NCBI GenBank assembly: GCA_019155205.2
Contig: JAHNZQ020003147.1
Coordinates: forward strand, 454,563-518,562
Length of the DNA: 64,000 nucleotides
Direction: 5' to 3'
Origin: Gracilaria vermiculophylla
Lineage: Eukaryota; Rhodophyta; Florideophyceae; Gracilariales; Gracilariaceae
Positions 21,701 through 32,947 of this stretch are shown piece by piece. The notes under the pieces are model-generated. The model was not told the DNA's origin and did no database searches. It saw only the letters and a program-made list of their open reading frames with translations. The translations under genes and the position numbers were made by a program. Position 1 is the stretch's first letter. The number at the start of each line of letters is the position of its first letter.

Positions 21701-24700
21701 ATTCCAGCTCGAAAATGTGTTATCCCACCAGCATCGGTTTGTCTGGAATACCGCAAATCAGCCTGAGGAATGAGAACATGGCCCATGGATAACATCCCTA
21801 ACCCGCCAAGTTCTTTTGGACAATAGAATACGACAGGAGGAAACCTGGAAGGCATTTTCGAATTCAAGCCGATCTTGATACGAGTTTGAACACGACTTTC
21901 TGCTTTCACAAGAGCATTCAATAATTCTTGAGTGCCGGTCACTGCTTCTCTGTAATATGTCATCAGCCCAACTAAGGCCTGGTTCCATCGGTTTGCAACC
22001 TTCGTAAAAGTGGTAGACCCAGAAGACATCAATATTTGCCTCACACGGTTTTCGAAGGCCCTTATGCCATCCTCAGTGACACGCAAATGGGCAGTTGCAG
22101 TCCTTTCCTTTGTAGTGTCATTTTGCAAAGTCCACACCCCCCCTTCTTTTGCAGGAGGCATGCCAGTCTCAAGAGCAATCTCGCGAACTCGAGGAAGGAT
22201 TCGAACTTCAAACCCCACCATGTCAAACAGAAGGTTTGGATTGTCCTTTGAATAAACAGATACAAAAGAAGCATTATCGTCCCAAATGAACGTAGTCATT
22301 GACCGAGGAATACGGTTCTTGATGTCCCAAAATAAAGCCCTTCCAAGATTTACATCATGTTTCATCAATCGCATTCTTGCTTGTCTTGGCCAGCACTTCT
22401 TATTCGGATATCCTACGATGTTTTCGTTGTTTGGGTCCGGGTGTTCAGTCAAATATCTCTGGACAAGTTCCTTGGATTCTTCTATATCAAAACGCAAAAC
22501 CATGTAAACTTTGTCTACATATCGACAGTACATTCGAATAGGATGAGCAATCTCGGTGCCAATGTTTTCAAAACCCAACCATTCATTTGGCATTGTAGGC
22601 GACCCGGCAAGCTCCGTTGCTCGCTGAAGCCCTAAAACAAGAAGATCTAGCATTAATCCATGATACTGCATGACAAAAGAAGAAAATTGTAAACCGCGGA
22701 TCAATCCATATGAATTAGTGTGAGACATGTCTTTGAAAGACACGCTGACATTATTCTTTGCGGTAATGTAATCCGCTAAGTTGTGATCCATCACCAGACG
22801 AAGCATTCTGTTCAGAAGCAAATGATCTATCTTGTTTGACATTTGATCAAATCTTGATTGGAGATGAACTATAGTTTCACCATGCTTTGTTTCCCAAATG
22901 TCATGAAGATTGTTTATGCCAGATGCCCATTTGTACACGAGGAGCGGGGGAGGTTCTGAATCAGCGGGTTTTACCCAATTCGGAAACAAGCGACGTTTAT
23001 CGGCTTCATACCACAGGTATTGATCGAGGTAACAGTCTGTTATTTTCTCGATAGGATCAACATAGTGAACAGGGATGATGTGGTCATAGTTATCCATGAA
23101 ATCAACCTTTGTTTCTTTAAATGCGCGCTGAGTCAGTAAATGTCGCTTGATGCGGCTAAGGGTCTCATGAGGATTATCGTAGGCGAGTTCAATTACTCCA
23201 AGCTCTTCACGTTGAGAAGCATCAAGACGGCTTTGAGAAGCATATTGCTCCTTCAATCGCTCCAAAGCTAGAATCAGTAACTTTGTATCATGCTTGTACG
23301 ACAATGGAGGAAAAGGAATCGGTGCGAATCGCCGGCTTTCAAGCCAATGAACCATTGCACGGTGCATTTTTACACCTTCTTCGATAGACACATACGGTCC
23401 ATCCTTGAGATAGTTCTGTTGACGCTCTTGCTCAGCTTTCAACCATAGTCGTGCCATACGACCCTGGTTTTTCTTCACGATTGTTTTGTCTACCGTTGCA
23501 CCTCTCAATATTCTTTCCCTGTTAAAATGCGCAACACTAGTCCACCAGTCTGCTCTGGACTTTACATATCGCATGATGATATTCTCTACGGGCTTCGGAA
23601 GGCCTGGAACCTTCCAAGGTGTATTGCTCTTCCAACATCTCCAAGCTTCTGAAAGATGTTGCACTATAGTCCTTGTCTTCGTATTTCGGATTCCCGGGGG
23701 CATCATTTCCAGAATATCATTCATCACCTGAGCTCGCAATTCTAGATCAAAATGCGATTCCACTCTCTGTTTGGTTACTGTTTTGGCTACCCCACGGGTG
23801 TTCCTGCCTTCAAACTGACGCGCAAGAAGATTTCCAAGCCATCTTTCGAGCAAAGGAATAATACCTCGCATGAAAAACAACCAGATACGCCATGACGGGG
23901 CCCACACTCCGCAACCAGGTCCCTTTCCCACCGGATCTGCATTGAAACGTTGGTATATTACATGTTTTATGTCTTTGCACTTCCGAATTTGTTTCATGAG
24001 CTTGTATTTGTATCTATACATTCCAGTTAGCTGACCGACATGATTGAAAGTATACTGCAGCCCATCTGCGAGCTGAAATGCGTCCACGTTCCCCAATCTG
24101 TACTGAACATGGCAATCCACGACGAGTTTCGTGAGGCGCAAGATTTCTCGTACAAGATGGAAACTGCTGCCCAATCTCGACTTCTTGCGTTCTTTAGTGG
24201 TCAGAGTCTTGATCGGTTTCAAGTTAAAATTATAATCAAGATGGAGATAAGATAGCCCTTTCCGAGAAATAAGAAGATTCAACATATTATGTCCTTGTCT
24301 GCACACTTGAAGTCCGGCTTCAACCCAGTCTATTTCAGTTTGTTGGAAAAATTTTGTGTTCTTAAGGGCCTTGAAGAGACTCTTGCGAGACCTTGACTTG
24401 GGTTTCCTTCTATGTAGCTCATTGTATACAAAATTCTTCAAAAGCTTCTGGTACGAAACTCTGACCTTGACACGGACGTTATGCGGACATTTCTCACGAA
24501 ACCAAGGACTCACTAAGGGAACATCCATAGTTCTTCGGCACCGGCCAGTTCGTACTGCAAATGGCCGTGGTGCCCAGAATAGTCCAATCCCGGCTGACGT
24601 CAAGCTCGTGTATAGTTCTTCGTTTTCCAGAAAAGGTGTAAACGAAGTAGGCATTTCAATGTCTTCGTCCCAATTCTCATCATCTTCTTCTTCCATTGTA

Positions 24701-26004
24701 GGGCCATTTCCAAAGCTCGTATTGAGCTGTTCTATGAACGCTTCCTCTTCACTTGGAGCCGAAGAAAAGCGTGACCGCTTCGTTCTAGACCCAGATGTGA
24801 ATCTTCTTTGTTTTCTGCTCGGTGGGATTATGCTTAGAATCGGATCATAATAGTATGCCGGTAGGTCCGGGTCTTCGGGTTTTAAATACATAACGGGAGG
24901 AGAATGATATCGAGAAAGTGACACACCTCTCGGTAAATGATTGTAAAGGAATGGAAAGGCAATGCGATACTCCGTCTTGATATTTCGTCGAAGGATGAGT
25001 TTGTTGACATCGTTAAATTCATTCCAGTCATCGTCATCCAACTCTCGGCTGTCAATTCCATCATGTTTCATAGGTTCAAACTTCGGGCCACCTGGTAAAG
25101 CAACATTGAGAGCTTTAGTCGTATAAAACGCATTCTTATCGAAAAGATAGAAATAGTTTGGATCAACTATGTCTGACAGGAGCTGAGACGCGAGCCTGTG
25201 TAGTGTAGCCATGATTGGAAGATTCAATCTATATCTCCTATAACTTGGTCCGTTCGTAAATGGCGTGTCGGCAAGTGGTTTGTGTTCATAAAACCAATCG
25301 GCAACCGGAGCATCTTCACCATCGGCTTCCAGATCCATCTGAATTGCTTCTAAGGGTTCCAAGTCCAGAATATTGTCTGCATAATCAATGGGAGGTTCCT
25401 CATCGTCAAACGGGGGAAGTCGCATTCGTCGAAAGTGCTTGCGATCTCTTTTCTCTCTACGCATCATAATCCACATTACTCCCCATTGAGCCAGATAGAT
25501 GGGCTCGATTACGCGTGGGATTTCGTTAACAAATGTTATCGCGCCCGTTATGTGGTATAAAGCTTTAACGTCACGATATTGTTCCCATGGCATTGGCATA
25601 TTTTCAAGCAGTTTCAGAAGAGCATGTGGCATGTACTTCAACGCACCAAGGTATACGCGTTTATCGCGACGAAATTTCTTGGAGCTCATATCTCCATGGT
25701 CACGCATAATCTTTCGAAGATGTTCAGGAGGTAAATCTTCCTTCTGCATTCCAGAAAAAGCAAATTTCTTCTTATCGTTGTAGGGGGTTTTCACCATTCT
25801 GCGCCATACTTTCTCCTTCTCGCTCTGCTCAGACATTCGAACCTTTTTCGAAGGAAGCGAGTGATCACCATTGCGGGTTATTTCCTCAGAATCTAATTCA
25901 GCAGCAGTGCGAGTTTTGTGCAGTTTGGAAGCCTTGACTGAATCGCCTCCGTTTCCGAGATCAAAAGTGACCCTATTTCTTTTCCGAACGCTTGAGGCGC
26001 CCAT
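18727..26004 (-). CDS. PRP8: PRP8, central U5 snRNP splicing factor
   Basis: A 2,425-residue PRP8 in one uninterrupted exon (human 2,335), the scaffold that holds the spliceosome's catalytic RNA core. The order is: charged N-terminal extension, N-terminal domain ([21 protein letters not shown]), reverse-transcriptase-like and linker regions, endonuclease-like part, RNase H-like domain, and C-terminal Jab1/MPN domain from about residue 2,180. The MPN domain reads [12 protein letters not shown] where active enzymes have HxH, so it is catalytically dead as usual. The tail after HFLNF is acidic and slightly longer than in animals. The frame opens at a GTG at 26016; ATG 26004 gives [14 protein letters not shown]. 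Divergent from CCT6 by 567 bp. Confidence 0.98.
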   Translation of the reverse strand: MGASSVRKRNRVTFDLGNGGDSVKASKLHKTRTAAELDSEEITRNGDHSLPSKKVRMSEQSEKEKVWRRMVKTPYNDKKKFAFSGMQKEDLPPEHLRKIMRDHGDMSSKKFRRDKRVYLGALKYMPHALLKLLENMPMPWEQYRDVKALYHITGAITFVNEIPRVIEPIYLAQWGVMWIMMRREKRDRKHFRRMRLPPFDDEEPPIDYADNILDLEPLEAIQMDLEADGEDAPVADWFYEHKPLADTPFTNGPSYRRYRLNLPIMATLHRLASQLLSDIVDPNYFYLFDKNAFYTTKALNVALPGGPKFEPMKHDGIDSRELDDDDWNEFNDVNKLILRRNIKTEYRIAFPFLYNHLPRGVSLSRYHSPPVMYLKPEDPDLPAYYYDPILSIIPPSRKQRRFTSGSRTKRSRFSSAPSEEEAFIEQLNTSFGNGPTMEEEDDENWDEDIEMPTSFTPFLENEELYTSLTSAGIGLFWAPRPFAVRTGRCRRTMDVPLVSPWFREKCPHNVRVKVRVSYQKLLKNFVYNELHRRKPKSRSRKSLFKALKNTKFFQQTEIDWVEAGLQVCRQGHNMLNLLISRKGLSYLHLDYNFNLKPIKTLTTKERKKSRLGSSFHLVREILRLTKLVVDCHVQYRLGNVDAFQLADGLQYTFNHVGQLTGMYRYKYKLMKQIRKCKDIKHVIYQRFNADPVGKGPGCGVWAPSWRIWLFFMRGIIPLLERWLGNLLARQFEGRNTRGVAKTVTKQRVESHFDLELRAQVMNDILEMMPPGIRNTKTRTIVQHLSEAWRCWKSNTPWKVPGLPKPVENIIMRYVKSRADWWTSVAHFNRERILRGATVDKTIVKKNQGRMARLWLKAEQERQQNYLKDGPYVSIEEGVKMHRAMVHWLESRRFAPIPFPPLSYKHDTKLLILALERLKEQYASQSRLDASQREELGVIELAYDNPHETLSRIKRHLLTQRAFKETKVDFMDNYDHIIPVHYVDPIEKITDCYLDQYLWYEADKRRLFPNWVKPADSEPPPLLVYKWASGINNLHDIWETKHGETIVHLQSRFDQMSNKIDHLLLNRMLRLVMDHNLADYITAKNNVSVSFKDMSHTNSYGLIRGLQFSSFVMQYHGLMLDLLVLGLQRATELAGSPTMPNEWLGFENIGTEIAHPIRMYCRYVDKVYMVLRFDIEESKELVQRYLTEHPDPNNENIVGYPNKKCWPRQARMRLMKHDVNLGRALFWDIKNRIPRSMTTFIWDDNASFVSVYSKDNPNLLFDMVGFEVRILPRVREIALETGMPPAKEGGVWTLQNDTTKERTATAHLRVTEDGIRAFENRVRQILMSSGSTTFTKVANRWNQALVGLMTYYREAVTGTQELLNALVKAESRVQTRIKIGLNSKMPSRFPPVVFYCPKELGGLGMLSMGHVLIPQADLRYSRQTDAGGITHFRAGMGNEEQPIPNLYRYLQPWEAEFTDSQRVWAEYAMKRAEAMAQNRRLTLEDLEDSWDRGIPRISTLFTKDRHTLAYDKGWRIRVEFKKYMYTKSDSFWWTHQRHDGKLWNLTNYRADMIQALGGVEGILEHTLFAGTFYQTWEGLFWEKASGFEESMKFKRLTHAQRSGLNQIPNRRFTLWWSPTINRSNVYVGFQVQLDLTGCMMHGKLPTLKISLVQIFRAHLWQKIHESLTMDVAQVLDQELDSLEIETVKKETIHPRKSYKMNSSCADLLLIAAYKWPVSKPSLLSSNPANDDFMSNTDSGTTTKYWIDIQLRWGDYDSHDCERYARAKFHDYVTDNMSIYPSPTGLLIAFDLAYNLYSGFGCWIPGMKPLIQRALAKINKANPALYVLRERIRKSLQLYSSEPTEPYLNSQNYGELFGNQIIWFVDDTNVYRVTIHKTFEGNLVTKPINGVVFIFNPRTGQLYLKIIHTSVWQGQKRLSQLAKWKTAEETAALIRSLPSEEQPKQIIVTRKGMLDPLETHLLDFPNVVIKGSDLQLPFQALLKVEKFGDEILKAAQPKMLLTNLFDDWLRTISPFTAFSRLILILRALHVNTEQTKIILRPNVNVTTEPMHAWPTLSTEAWMAVEIALRDLILADYGKKNNVNVASLTESEVRDIILGAEIAPPSAQRQQMAEIEKAAKEQSQMAATTTKTSDKHGSEMVVVTTSNYEQKVFASRTQWRVRAISATNLHLRTQHVFVPQDDIQETSSSITYVIPQNILRKFIVSADLRTQIGGLLYGKTPSDNSSVREIRCIILPPQVGTHQKVSLPNSFPEHNLLEDLEPLGWIHTQPGELSQLAPVDVIMTSRMINECSGLELDTAIDLTVSFTPGSCSLSAYRLTEPGYDWGQHNRDADAISSIPPGYASSHYERVQLLLSDRFLGFFMCPEDSSWNLNFQGVKFSPKKHYSIHLRNPNPFYHESHRPMHFLNFSGTNVMERASESEIYEDPFQ

Positions 26005-26571
26005 TTTTACCGTCACCTATTCTGTCTCCAATCCTAGCCACCGCAGACGAAAACTTCAGACTGCTTCGTGAAAGCAAAAGGGTGTTCAATTTTGTGATCG
26101 AAGAATTCCGCTTATATTCGGGTTTCAAGCTAGTGACGTGCGCTGCGAGAACGACAATTAGAGTTCAGCTGCGGCAGACCGAAAGCGCCTTCAGCCAAGA
26201 AGCACTAATACGAAGACTTCCTTGCAATTCTCTTCGGAGAGAGTTGTACGACGTGATACCCGTGGTTTTAAGCATCCAAGATTGTTCGAGCCTCATGTTC
26301 CGATTATCTAACTTCGGTAGACCCACCAAAGGTACTTTATTTAGAACGATTACTTGCAAATTGCAAGATGAAGTGAATTAGTCCAAAATTTTATTATTTC
26401 GAAAACAATTGCCTACCGTATCAACTACCATCAAGCACGAAAGGATCGTGCCTCACCCAATGCCAGAAAGCATTGATCCGCTGAAGTTCGTGTCGCAGAA
26501 GAGTTGGGAGTTTTCGCTCTATTCTGAATCAAGGAGAAAGGTGGAAACAAGAGCTTTGACCTTCTCACGAA
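26005..26571. promoter_or_regulatory. Shared upstream region of PRP8 and CCT6
   Basis: 567 bp between divergent start codons. Short frames in it lack family features. No specific regulatory motif assigned. Confidence 0.4.
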
Positions 26572-28161
26572 ATGTCTGTCCAACTTCTGAACCCGGGTGC
26601 TGAGATATCCCGGCGTGGTATTGCACTGCACACAACGATAGCGGCAGCAAAGGGATTGCAAGGAGTCCTCCGATCCAACCTTGGGCCAAATGGAACGATT
26701 AAAATGCTTGTGAGCGGAGCAGGTGATATCAAAATAACGAAGGATGGAAAAGTGCTTCTGGATGAAATGCAAATTCAGAACCCTACGAGTAGTATGATTG
26801 CCAGAGCTGCATCTGCTCAAGATGACATTTGTGGAGATGGCACCACCTCAACGGTCCTCATTATCGGAGAACTTCTGAAAAAAGCTGAACAACTCTTGAT
26901 CGAAGGACTTCATCCTCGCATTATTGTTGATGGTTTCGATCTGGCGAAAACCGAATTAATGAAGTGGATGAAAACCCAAAAGGTTGAAATCAAGATTGAA
27001 CGTGAATCATTTGTGTCCGTTGCACGATGCTCTTTATTAACGAAGCTTCAGCAAAAGCTAGCCCGAAATCTTTCAGAAATTGTCACCGATGCGGTTATCA
27101 CGATTGCTCGCCAGGACCAACCAATTGATTTGCATATGGTTGAGATTATGCCTGTATTGAGTATGGCTGCTGGTGGCTCGCGGCTAGTCCGGGGACTCGT
27201 TCTGGACCACGGTGGACGTCATCCGGATATGCCGAAGCGCGTTAAGAACGCGTACATTCTGACATGTAACGTCAGCATGGAACACGAGAAATCCGAAGTT
27301 CAGTCTGGTTTTTTCTATTCATCAGCTGAACAGCGTGAACGCTTGGTGGAAGCCGAACGAACTGTAGTGGACGATGTCGTTAAAAAGGTAATTGCATTGA
27401 AGAAGCAAGTCTGTAACGGCACTGATAAGTCTTTCGTCGTTATCAACCAAAAAGGAATCGATCCTTTGTCTCTAGATTTGTTGGCTAAGGAAGGCATCTT
27501 GGCTTTGAGAAGAGCAAAACGTCGAAACATGGAACGAATTACCATGGCATGTGGCGGAATTCCTGTCAATTCCGTCGAGGGATTAACAATAGATGATCTT
27601 GGATTTGCAGGGGCTGTGTACGAAGAAGTTCATGAGGACGACAAGTATACATTTGTTGAGGAAGTGAAGAATCCTTTCAGTTGTACGGTGCTCATTCGCG
27701 GCCCCAATAAGCACACGATTACGCAAATGAAAGATGCTGTTCGTGATGGACTGCGTGCTGTCAAGAACACCATGGAAGATCAGTGTGTCCTTCCTGGGGC
27801 AGGTGCCTTTGAAATAGCTGCCCATGCACATTTGAAGAAATTTGCCAACAAAAGCATTACTGGCAAGACTAAGTTGGGGGTGACAGCTTTTGCCGAAGCG
27901 TTATTGGTAATTCCAAAAACACTCGCAGAAACTAGTGGACATGATGCACTTGATTGTATCATAAAACTGGAAGAAGAAAACGCTAAAGGTCATTTCGCAG
28001 GACTAGACCTTGCCACAGGTGAGCCACTTGATCCGAACGCTAGTGGAATTTACGACAATTACATCGTGAAACGTCAAATGTTGGGTTTGGCGTCCATCAT
28101 AAGCACCCAACTTTTATTGGTCGACGAAATTTTGCGAGCCGGACGAGATACAACTCGTTAA
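26572..28161 (+). CDS. CCT6: CCT/TRiC chaperonin subunit zeta
   Basis: A 529-residue group II chaperonin subunit, one of eight paralogues in the cytosolic TRiC ring that folds actin, tubulin and other proteins using ATP. The opening SVQLLNPGAEISRRGIALH and the SGAGDIKITKDGKVLL block are zeta-type. The nucleotide-binding GDGTTS is at 88-93 and the second ATP-site block PGAGAFEIA lies at about 410. The C-terminus ends LVDEILRAGRDTTR as in other zeta subunits. Length is normal, no intron is needed, and ATG 26572 matches the family start. Its stop lies 35 bp from that of the next gene on the opposite strand. Confidence 0.97.
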   Translation: MSVQLLNPGAEISRRGIALHTTIAAAKGLQGVLRSNLGPNGTIKMLVSGAGDIKITKDGKVLLDEMQIQNPTSSMIARAASAQDDICGDGTTSTVLIIGELLKKAEQLLIEGLHPRIIVDGFDLAKTELMKWMKTQKVEIKIERESFVSVARCSLLTKLQQKLARNLSEIVTDAVITIARQDQPIDLHMVEIMPVLSMAAGGSRLVRGLVLDHGGRHPDMPKRVKNAYILTCNVSMEHEKSEVQSGFFYSSAEQRERLVEAERTVVDDVVKKVIALKKQVCNGTDKSFVVINQKGIDPLSLDLLAKEGILALRRAKRRNMERITMACGGIPVNSVEGLTIDDLGFAGAVYEEVHEDDKYTFVEEVKNPFSCTVLIRGPNKHTITQMKDAVRDGLRAVKNTMEDQCVLPGAGAFEIAAHAHLKKFANKSITGKTKLGVTAFAEALLVIPKTLAETSGHDALDCIIKLEEENAKGHFAGLDLATGEPLDPNASGIYDNYIVKRQMLGLASIISTQLLLVDEILRAGRDTTR

Positions 28162-28195
28162 CATGATATTTGAACGTCACAGTCAAATCTAGCAG

Positions 28196-29149
28196 TCATC
28201 CGACTCGTCTTTCGTTTATAAAGACTGTATTAACCCATTCACACTGATTGTTATAGACTCGAAGCACTCGCTTACGACAATCCGGCCTCATCAAAAAAGC
28301 AGATTCAATCGTGAACGGCCTGCCTTTTCTTATTCTAATGGGAGACGCTATGGAAACACCTCCCGGCAATAGAAATACTTGAACGTTGGACATCGCATAT
28401 ATGATAAAGTTGCCATCAATTCGTCCAGATGCGTCGTAAACTCGACTCGGCCCATCTTTCCCGATTCGTAGAACAGAGCTCTCTGTCACTCTACCTTCAA
28501 TCGTTTGGTTAATTTTCAGTCTTGAAGTTAGTTTATAAACTTGACCAGTTCGTGTGTGCACTGAAATCCCTTTCCCTTCCCACAGTCCGAGTATGTAATC
28601 AAACAAGACTTTTGGGCTTCTCCATGCTGCTGGTTCGACAAAACTTAATTTTAGAGCCTTTTCCAGAGGCTCATTCTTCGGCACTATTCGCTCTCTGGAT
28701 GCAATAATCCCTGAGACACAACCTTCCCAGTCAAAAGCGTGAGTAGTTCGTATGCGACACGCGTCGTCAACTAAACACTGATCGACAGTCATGGGTTCCC
28801 CACAGAAAAAATCACCGCCAACAGAGAAGCTTCCATCGACTGCAAGGGCCCCCAAATCTGCAAGCTCAGAGCGAGACCACTCTTCTTCAGCTTCGTCGAC
28901 TCCATCTGCAGTTCGCACCGCAAAACGCCAAAGAACAAAATCTTCTCCATCTGGAGTTCGGAATCTTTCAGCAGTTGTGCGAGTAGGCAAATCAATCAGA
29001 ACCTTGCCCCTAGGGTTCGACAACGCTCGCTTCCCCACCCAGGTTCCAAGATTCTTCAGATATCCTTGCCATGATTCCTCATTCAGTTGACGGGTACTCA
29101 GTCGGCCACTTTCCGGCAAGATTTTTGGGTTTGTGCTTTCGCTTTCCAT
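28196..29149 (-). CDS. DUF3598-like lipocalin-type protein, plastid or cyanobacterial family
   Basis: A 317-residue protein with two related halves. An N-terminal domain starts WQGYLKNLGTWVGK; a second begins at about residue 190 with YILGLWEGKGISVHTRTGQVYKL and runs to a closing block of GGVSIASPIRIRKG, a phenylalanine-rich strand, RKRVLRVYNNQCEWV and INERRV. This last block, together with the L.W.G openings, resembles the DUF3598 beta-barrel family of cyanobacteria and plastids, related in fold to phycobiliprotein lyases. The molecular role is unknown. No clear transit peptide precedes the domain, so either the true start is in an unseen upstream exon or the protein is not plastidial. The family call is from memory of the pattern. 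Confidence 0.55.
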   Translation of the reverse strand: MESESTNPKILPESGRLSTRQLNEESWQGYLKNLGTWVGKRALSNPRGKVLIDLPTRTTAERFRTPDGEDFVLWRFAVRTADGVDEAEEEWSRSELADLGALAVDGSFSVGGDFFCGEPMTVDQCLVDDACRIRTTHAFDWEGCVSGIIASRERIVPKNEPLEKALKLSFVEPAAWRSPKVLFDYILGLWEGKGISVHTRTGQVYKLTSRLKINQTIEGRVTESSVLRIGKDGPSRVYDASGRIDGNFIIYAMSNVQVFLLPGGVSIASPIRIRKGRPFTIESAFLMRPDCRKRVLRVYNNQCEWVNTVFINERRVG

Positions 29150-29988
29150 TCAATTAGCACGGAGATAATGGTCTCCGGATGTAGAGTTGAAACAAAGCTT
29201 GTTACAGTGTTGAAGAAATCAGCACATTCGAGCTTATTACTAGCCCAAAATCTGTCATGTGCTTCACCCAAATGCTATGCTTAATCGAAAACCACAGGTC
29301 ATTCCACTTGGTGAGCTTCTTGGCAGGCACTGCTAATCATACGAGAAAAACTTGGCGGGGAAAGGCGACGTTCACCTCCTGAAGGATGCAGGAACAATGG
29401 ATGTAACCACCGTCCAGTCCCTGTTTTTAAGATGGAAAATCAAACTAGTATTCACAACGCTTGGCTTCGAAAACAACATCGACTCGAAAAAAATCTGATG
29501 GAGATAACTTGCAAAAAAGTTAAGCTCCCTTTCTCGTCGAAGTGATCACCGTTGTGCAGCATTTTCGCGTTATATTTAATTTTTGCCTATTGGACTTCTG
29601 TCGGAATCATTTCTTCGTATTCACAAAATCAGAATTCGGATTCAGCACAACGGTTCAACCCTCCAGAGAAATATCCGTAACATCAAATAACAATTTTCCC
29701 CCGTTTGCCTACACCTTTGCTTCGGGCAAGACACCGATGCGCAACTCATCCCGCATCAAATCGATCACTCTGAAGAAATAACTGAGCGGACTTTTCGCTA
29801 TAAGCATCGTGCTTTTCAGCTTTTCAAACTAAGGCGGTAGGGAACTCGTGCTCACACGGGAAAGCAACACTCAAAACAACTCCTTCCCTTCACGAGGACA
29901 CTTCAAAAGAAGCTGGTCAACACTCTTGCGCCCGTGTTCCGGAGCTTGGTACCAGTAGTGGCCTCGGCTCTTCTTCTTTTTACTTAAA
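29150..29988. other. Intergenic, about 840 bp
   Basis: Divergent upstream regions of the DUF3598-like gene and the HAD gene. No gene, tRNA or repeat recognised. Confidence 0.5.
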
Positions 29989-30678
29989 ATGGCTCCTGTT
30001 ATAGCTGTTGATCTCGATGAAGTCCTTGGTGACTTCATTTCCCCTCTTTGCTGCTTTCACAACGAAAGGTACGGAACGAGCTTAAAGCAGTCAGATTTCT
30101 TTTCGTACCGATTCTGTGATGTAAGCATAATCATTAATTATACCCTACTATTTATGGAAGTTTCACCGTTTATATTCTAACATATTCAAAACGTTTGGGA
30201 GCAGGTTTGGGGCGGTGATGATCAGCAAGCGACAAAAAAAGTACATGAGTTTTTCCAAACGTCGTATTTCAAAAACCTACCGGTTATACCTGGGGCGCCC
30301 GACGCTCTTCGGCAGTTGCAAGAATTGGGCTTTGTCCTTGTTGTGGTAACCTCTCGACAATTCAAGATAGCAAATGAAACCCGTGAATGGCTTGCAAGAA
30401 ATTTCCCACACGGAACGTTTGAAGAAGTGGCTTTCGGAAATCATTGGGGTTTAGAAGGGAAAAAGGTGACAAAACTGCAGTTATGCAAACAGCTTGGCGC
30501 CAGCGTGCTCATCGATGATTCGTTGGTCTACGCCAAAGAAGTGTCGCAAAGCGGGATAAAGAGCATTTTGTTCGACTTAGATGGGAAGTATCCGTGGAAC
30601 AAGTGTGGTGAATTGCCGGTGGGAGTATCACGAGTGCACAGTTGGAACGAGGTCGTGGAGAACGTGAAAGTGATCTAA
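29989..30678 (+). CDS. HAD-superfamily 5'-nucleotidase-like phosphatase, two exons
   Basis: A 201-residue HAD-fold hydrolase resembling the 5'(3')-deoxyribonucleotidase group. Exons are 29989-30120 and 30205-30678; the 84-nt phase-0 intron has a GTAAGC donor, a CTAAC branch-like sequence at 30177-30181 and a GCAG acceptor, and joins SYRFCD to VWGGDD. HAD motif I is VDLDEVLGDF, with a glutamate after the second aspartate where GV or GT is more usual. Motif II is VVVTSRQ and motif III/IV is SVLIDDSLVYA with the paired aspartates. The substrate is unknown; relatives in fungi and plants with the same DxDEVLG signature are uncharacterised as far as I know. Converges with the next gene, 17 bp apart. 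Confidence 0.85.
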
Positions 30679-30695
30679 CTCTTCATGTGGACGAC

Positions 30696-31121
30696 TCAAA
30701 ACCAACCTCTCCATCCGATCCAAACCCGCTGCCTGTTCGACTCAAAGAGCTCTTTTTTCATAGCTTGAATATCTTCCGCAAAAACTCTGGTGACATTATT
30801 TTCGAACGGTTCTGTGCGCTCATTGTCCTCATTGACGGGCACCGTTCCAGATTCACTAAGAATAATTGGCGGTGAACCTAGTGCGGCTAGTTTTCGATAT
30901 TGTGATATAGCATATTTGACCTTTACCAGCGCTGTGGTTCTTTCCATATGATCAGACCCTTCTTCAGCGGCTATCTTTGTGGCCATTCTAGCGGCCTGGA
31001 TTGCGTTTTCTACTTTGTGAGCAGTTTTCCGAGCCGAGATATCCAAGCCATCGAATCGCTGCAGCGAGACTTTGTTTTCAGGGAAAGTAGACATGAAACG
31101 TAAAGCTGCTCGAAAAGCCAT
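30696..31121 (-). CDS. Hypothetical 141-residue protein
   Basis: I recognise no family. From ATG 31121 the product begins MAFRAALRFMSTFPENK, weakly like a mitochondrial presequence, then has a long predicted helix (about residues 27-78, rich in A, K, E and M), a proline-serine linker and an acidic-to-basic helix ending in WIGWRGWF. Amino-acid usage is that of a real soluble helical protein rather than a chance frame, and its position tail-to-tail with the HAD gene leaves a normal upstream region. It could still be spurious. Confidence 0.4.
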   Translation of the reverse strand: MAFRAALRFMSTFPENKVSLQRFDGLDISARKTAHKVENAIQAARMATKIAAEEGSDHMERTTALVKVKYAISQYRKLAALGSPPIILSESGTVPVNEDNERTEPFENNVTRVFAEDIQAMKKELFESNRQRVWIGWRGWF

Positions 31122-32947
31122 GGTGAACACCTGAAGCTCTCCTGAAGTGAAGTACCAACACTTCTCACATATGAAATATGCCGTTCTTTCCCTGCCGTAT
31201 TTTCGGTACCAAAGAAAATCTGATTTTTGTAATTAGAAATAAAATCTTCGGGTACTGAAACTTTTCGCTTTTTTGCATGCGTGCAGAACATTACTAGAAA
31301 GATATCCTGTCGCTCAGGATGAATATCATAGAATTGGGGAAGAGGACGAAGAAACGCTCCGCGTCGAGGTCCTCATTCAGTGACCCAAAAGGTGGGGGGA
31401 TATGGGTGCAAGAAGACCTCACAAATCATCGAAGACCGGATTGAGAAAATGTAAAATACGAGGTAACAGTCGGTCATACGGATGTCCCCGATTCTGATGT
31501 CTGCTAATCTCAATCCACCGGTCCTCTTTTCAAGGTCAAGCGGTGAGTGAGAAAGCATCCCTTGGTTTTCTCTGCTTTACACAATTACTTTTTTCGCACC
31601 CATATACGTTTTCTCTGAAGCTTTGAGGCATTGCAAATTCATGCATTTGCCCCACAGTATTCTAAAATTTCGACCGCAGCCCAAAGTAGTAACCAATACT
31701 TTATCAACCGTGAAACAATCATTAGGAATCTTTAAACCCTTTCCCGGAACAGTTTTGAGAGTGCGTTTCTGAACGGCTGTGAGTGGACCGGTATGCAAAT
31801 ATTTGGTGATGTGATATTGTCGACGCGACTTGCATTGCATGCGGAAAGTGTAAAGGGGGTAAGGGGTTATAGTGTATCCCCTTTGACAGGCGCAGATACA
31901 TGACTAGATTGCTACCCTTCGTACCTCCTTGTGCGAATGCATGGAACTTTTTGTCAGAGGTAAGTTAGATGGCGGGTTCAGAAGGTGTACATGGACGTTG
32001 TATCTGGCGATTGTCAGTGTGAGCATGAAAAAAAAACGCTCCATAGTGAAAGTGCTACTTTAGTAACTGGAGCAGAAGCGCAGAGAAGAAGTGCTTCAGA
32101 AAAGTTGCATCCGACCAAGCGCGGTATGCGAAGATGGGCCGTTTGCGTATGGGTCACAAGAGCAGTGTAACATTGTGGTCTTGCGAGACAGCACGAGTTT
32201 GAACAGTCGCAACAAGCGCGGGATTTCTGCCACCACCCGGCCTATAGGTGAAACAAATGAATTCATTCGAGACAAAGCGGGGGTGTAATGGTTGTTTCCA
32301 CGCATTCAGTGACCACGAGGAAAACAACGGGCAACCCAGCGCTTGCAGTCCTGCGACACAGGTCGGATGCGAGTTACCTGACACGATGACATCCGGTAGA
32401 CGCGTTGGTCTCAGCCAAGTGCCCGAGCCATTTGATTGACTGCCTTCACAGGCGAATACCAACGACTACAAACAGCCCAAAACTGGAATCGAAGGTCGCA
32501 CGCACCTACACACGTTAAGCGTATGTGTAGGAGGAGTATTTGCGGCAACTCTGACCTGTGATACTGACGATATGATATCTATCCAATGTGTACGTGCTCT
32601 TTGGTTTCAAATGAGTGCCTCACAGCGAGTCGCCGCTGTACAGTGTACACCCTTCTGGCTGCTTTGAAAACTTGCTGAATGCTGAAAACAACAACGCTTG
32701 TATGGAACGTCTCGCGCTCCATCCATCCAAAAAGTTCAAAGTGCTCGTGGGAAAAAAAAAATTTTAAGTCGAGTCGAATACCCCCCCTTACGCCCCCGAG
32801 TTCCGCCGGATAAAACTCTCCAGCCTCGTTCCTTCGCCCCAAGCCACTGCTGTCGCGTCCTATCAGTTCCCATGACGTTCATAGAAGCGTGCCAGCCTCG
32901 AACACCAATCCGCCTTCCTGCCCCCCCATCCTGAACCCCTTTTCATC
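31122..32947. other. Gene-poor region, about 1.8 kb
   Basis: Upstream of TOP1 and of the small hypothetical gene. Contains an A run (about 32750-32760) and C-rich patches near 32781-32800 but no recognisable gene, tRNA or transposon. Confidence 0.5.
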
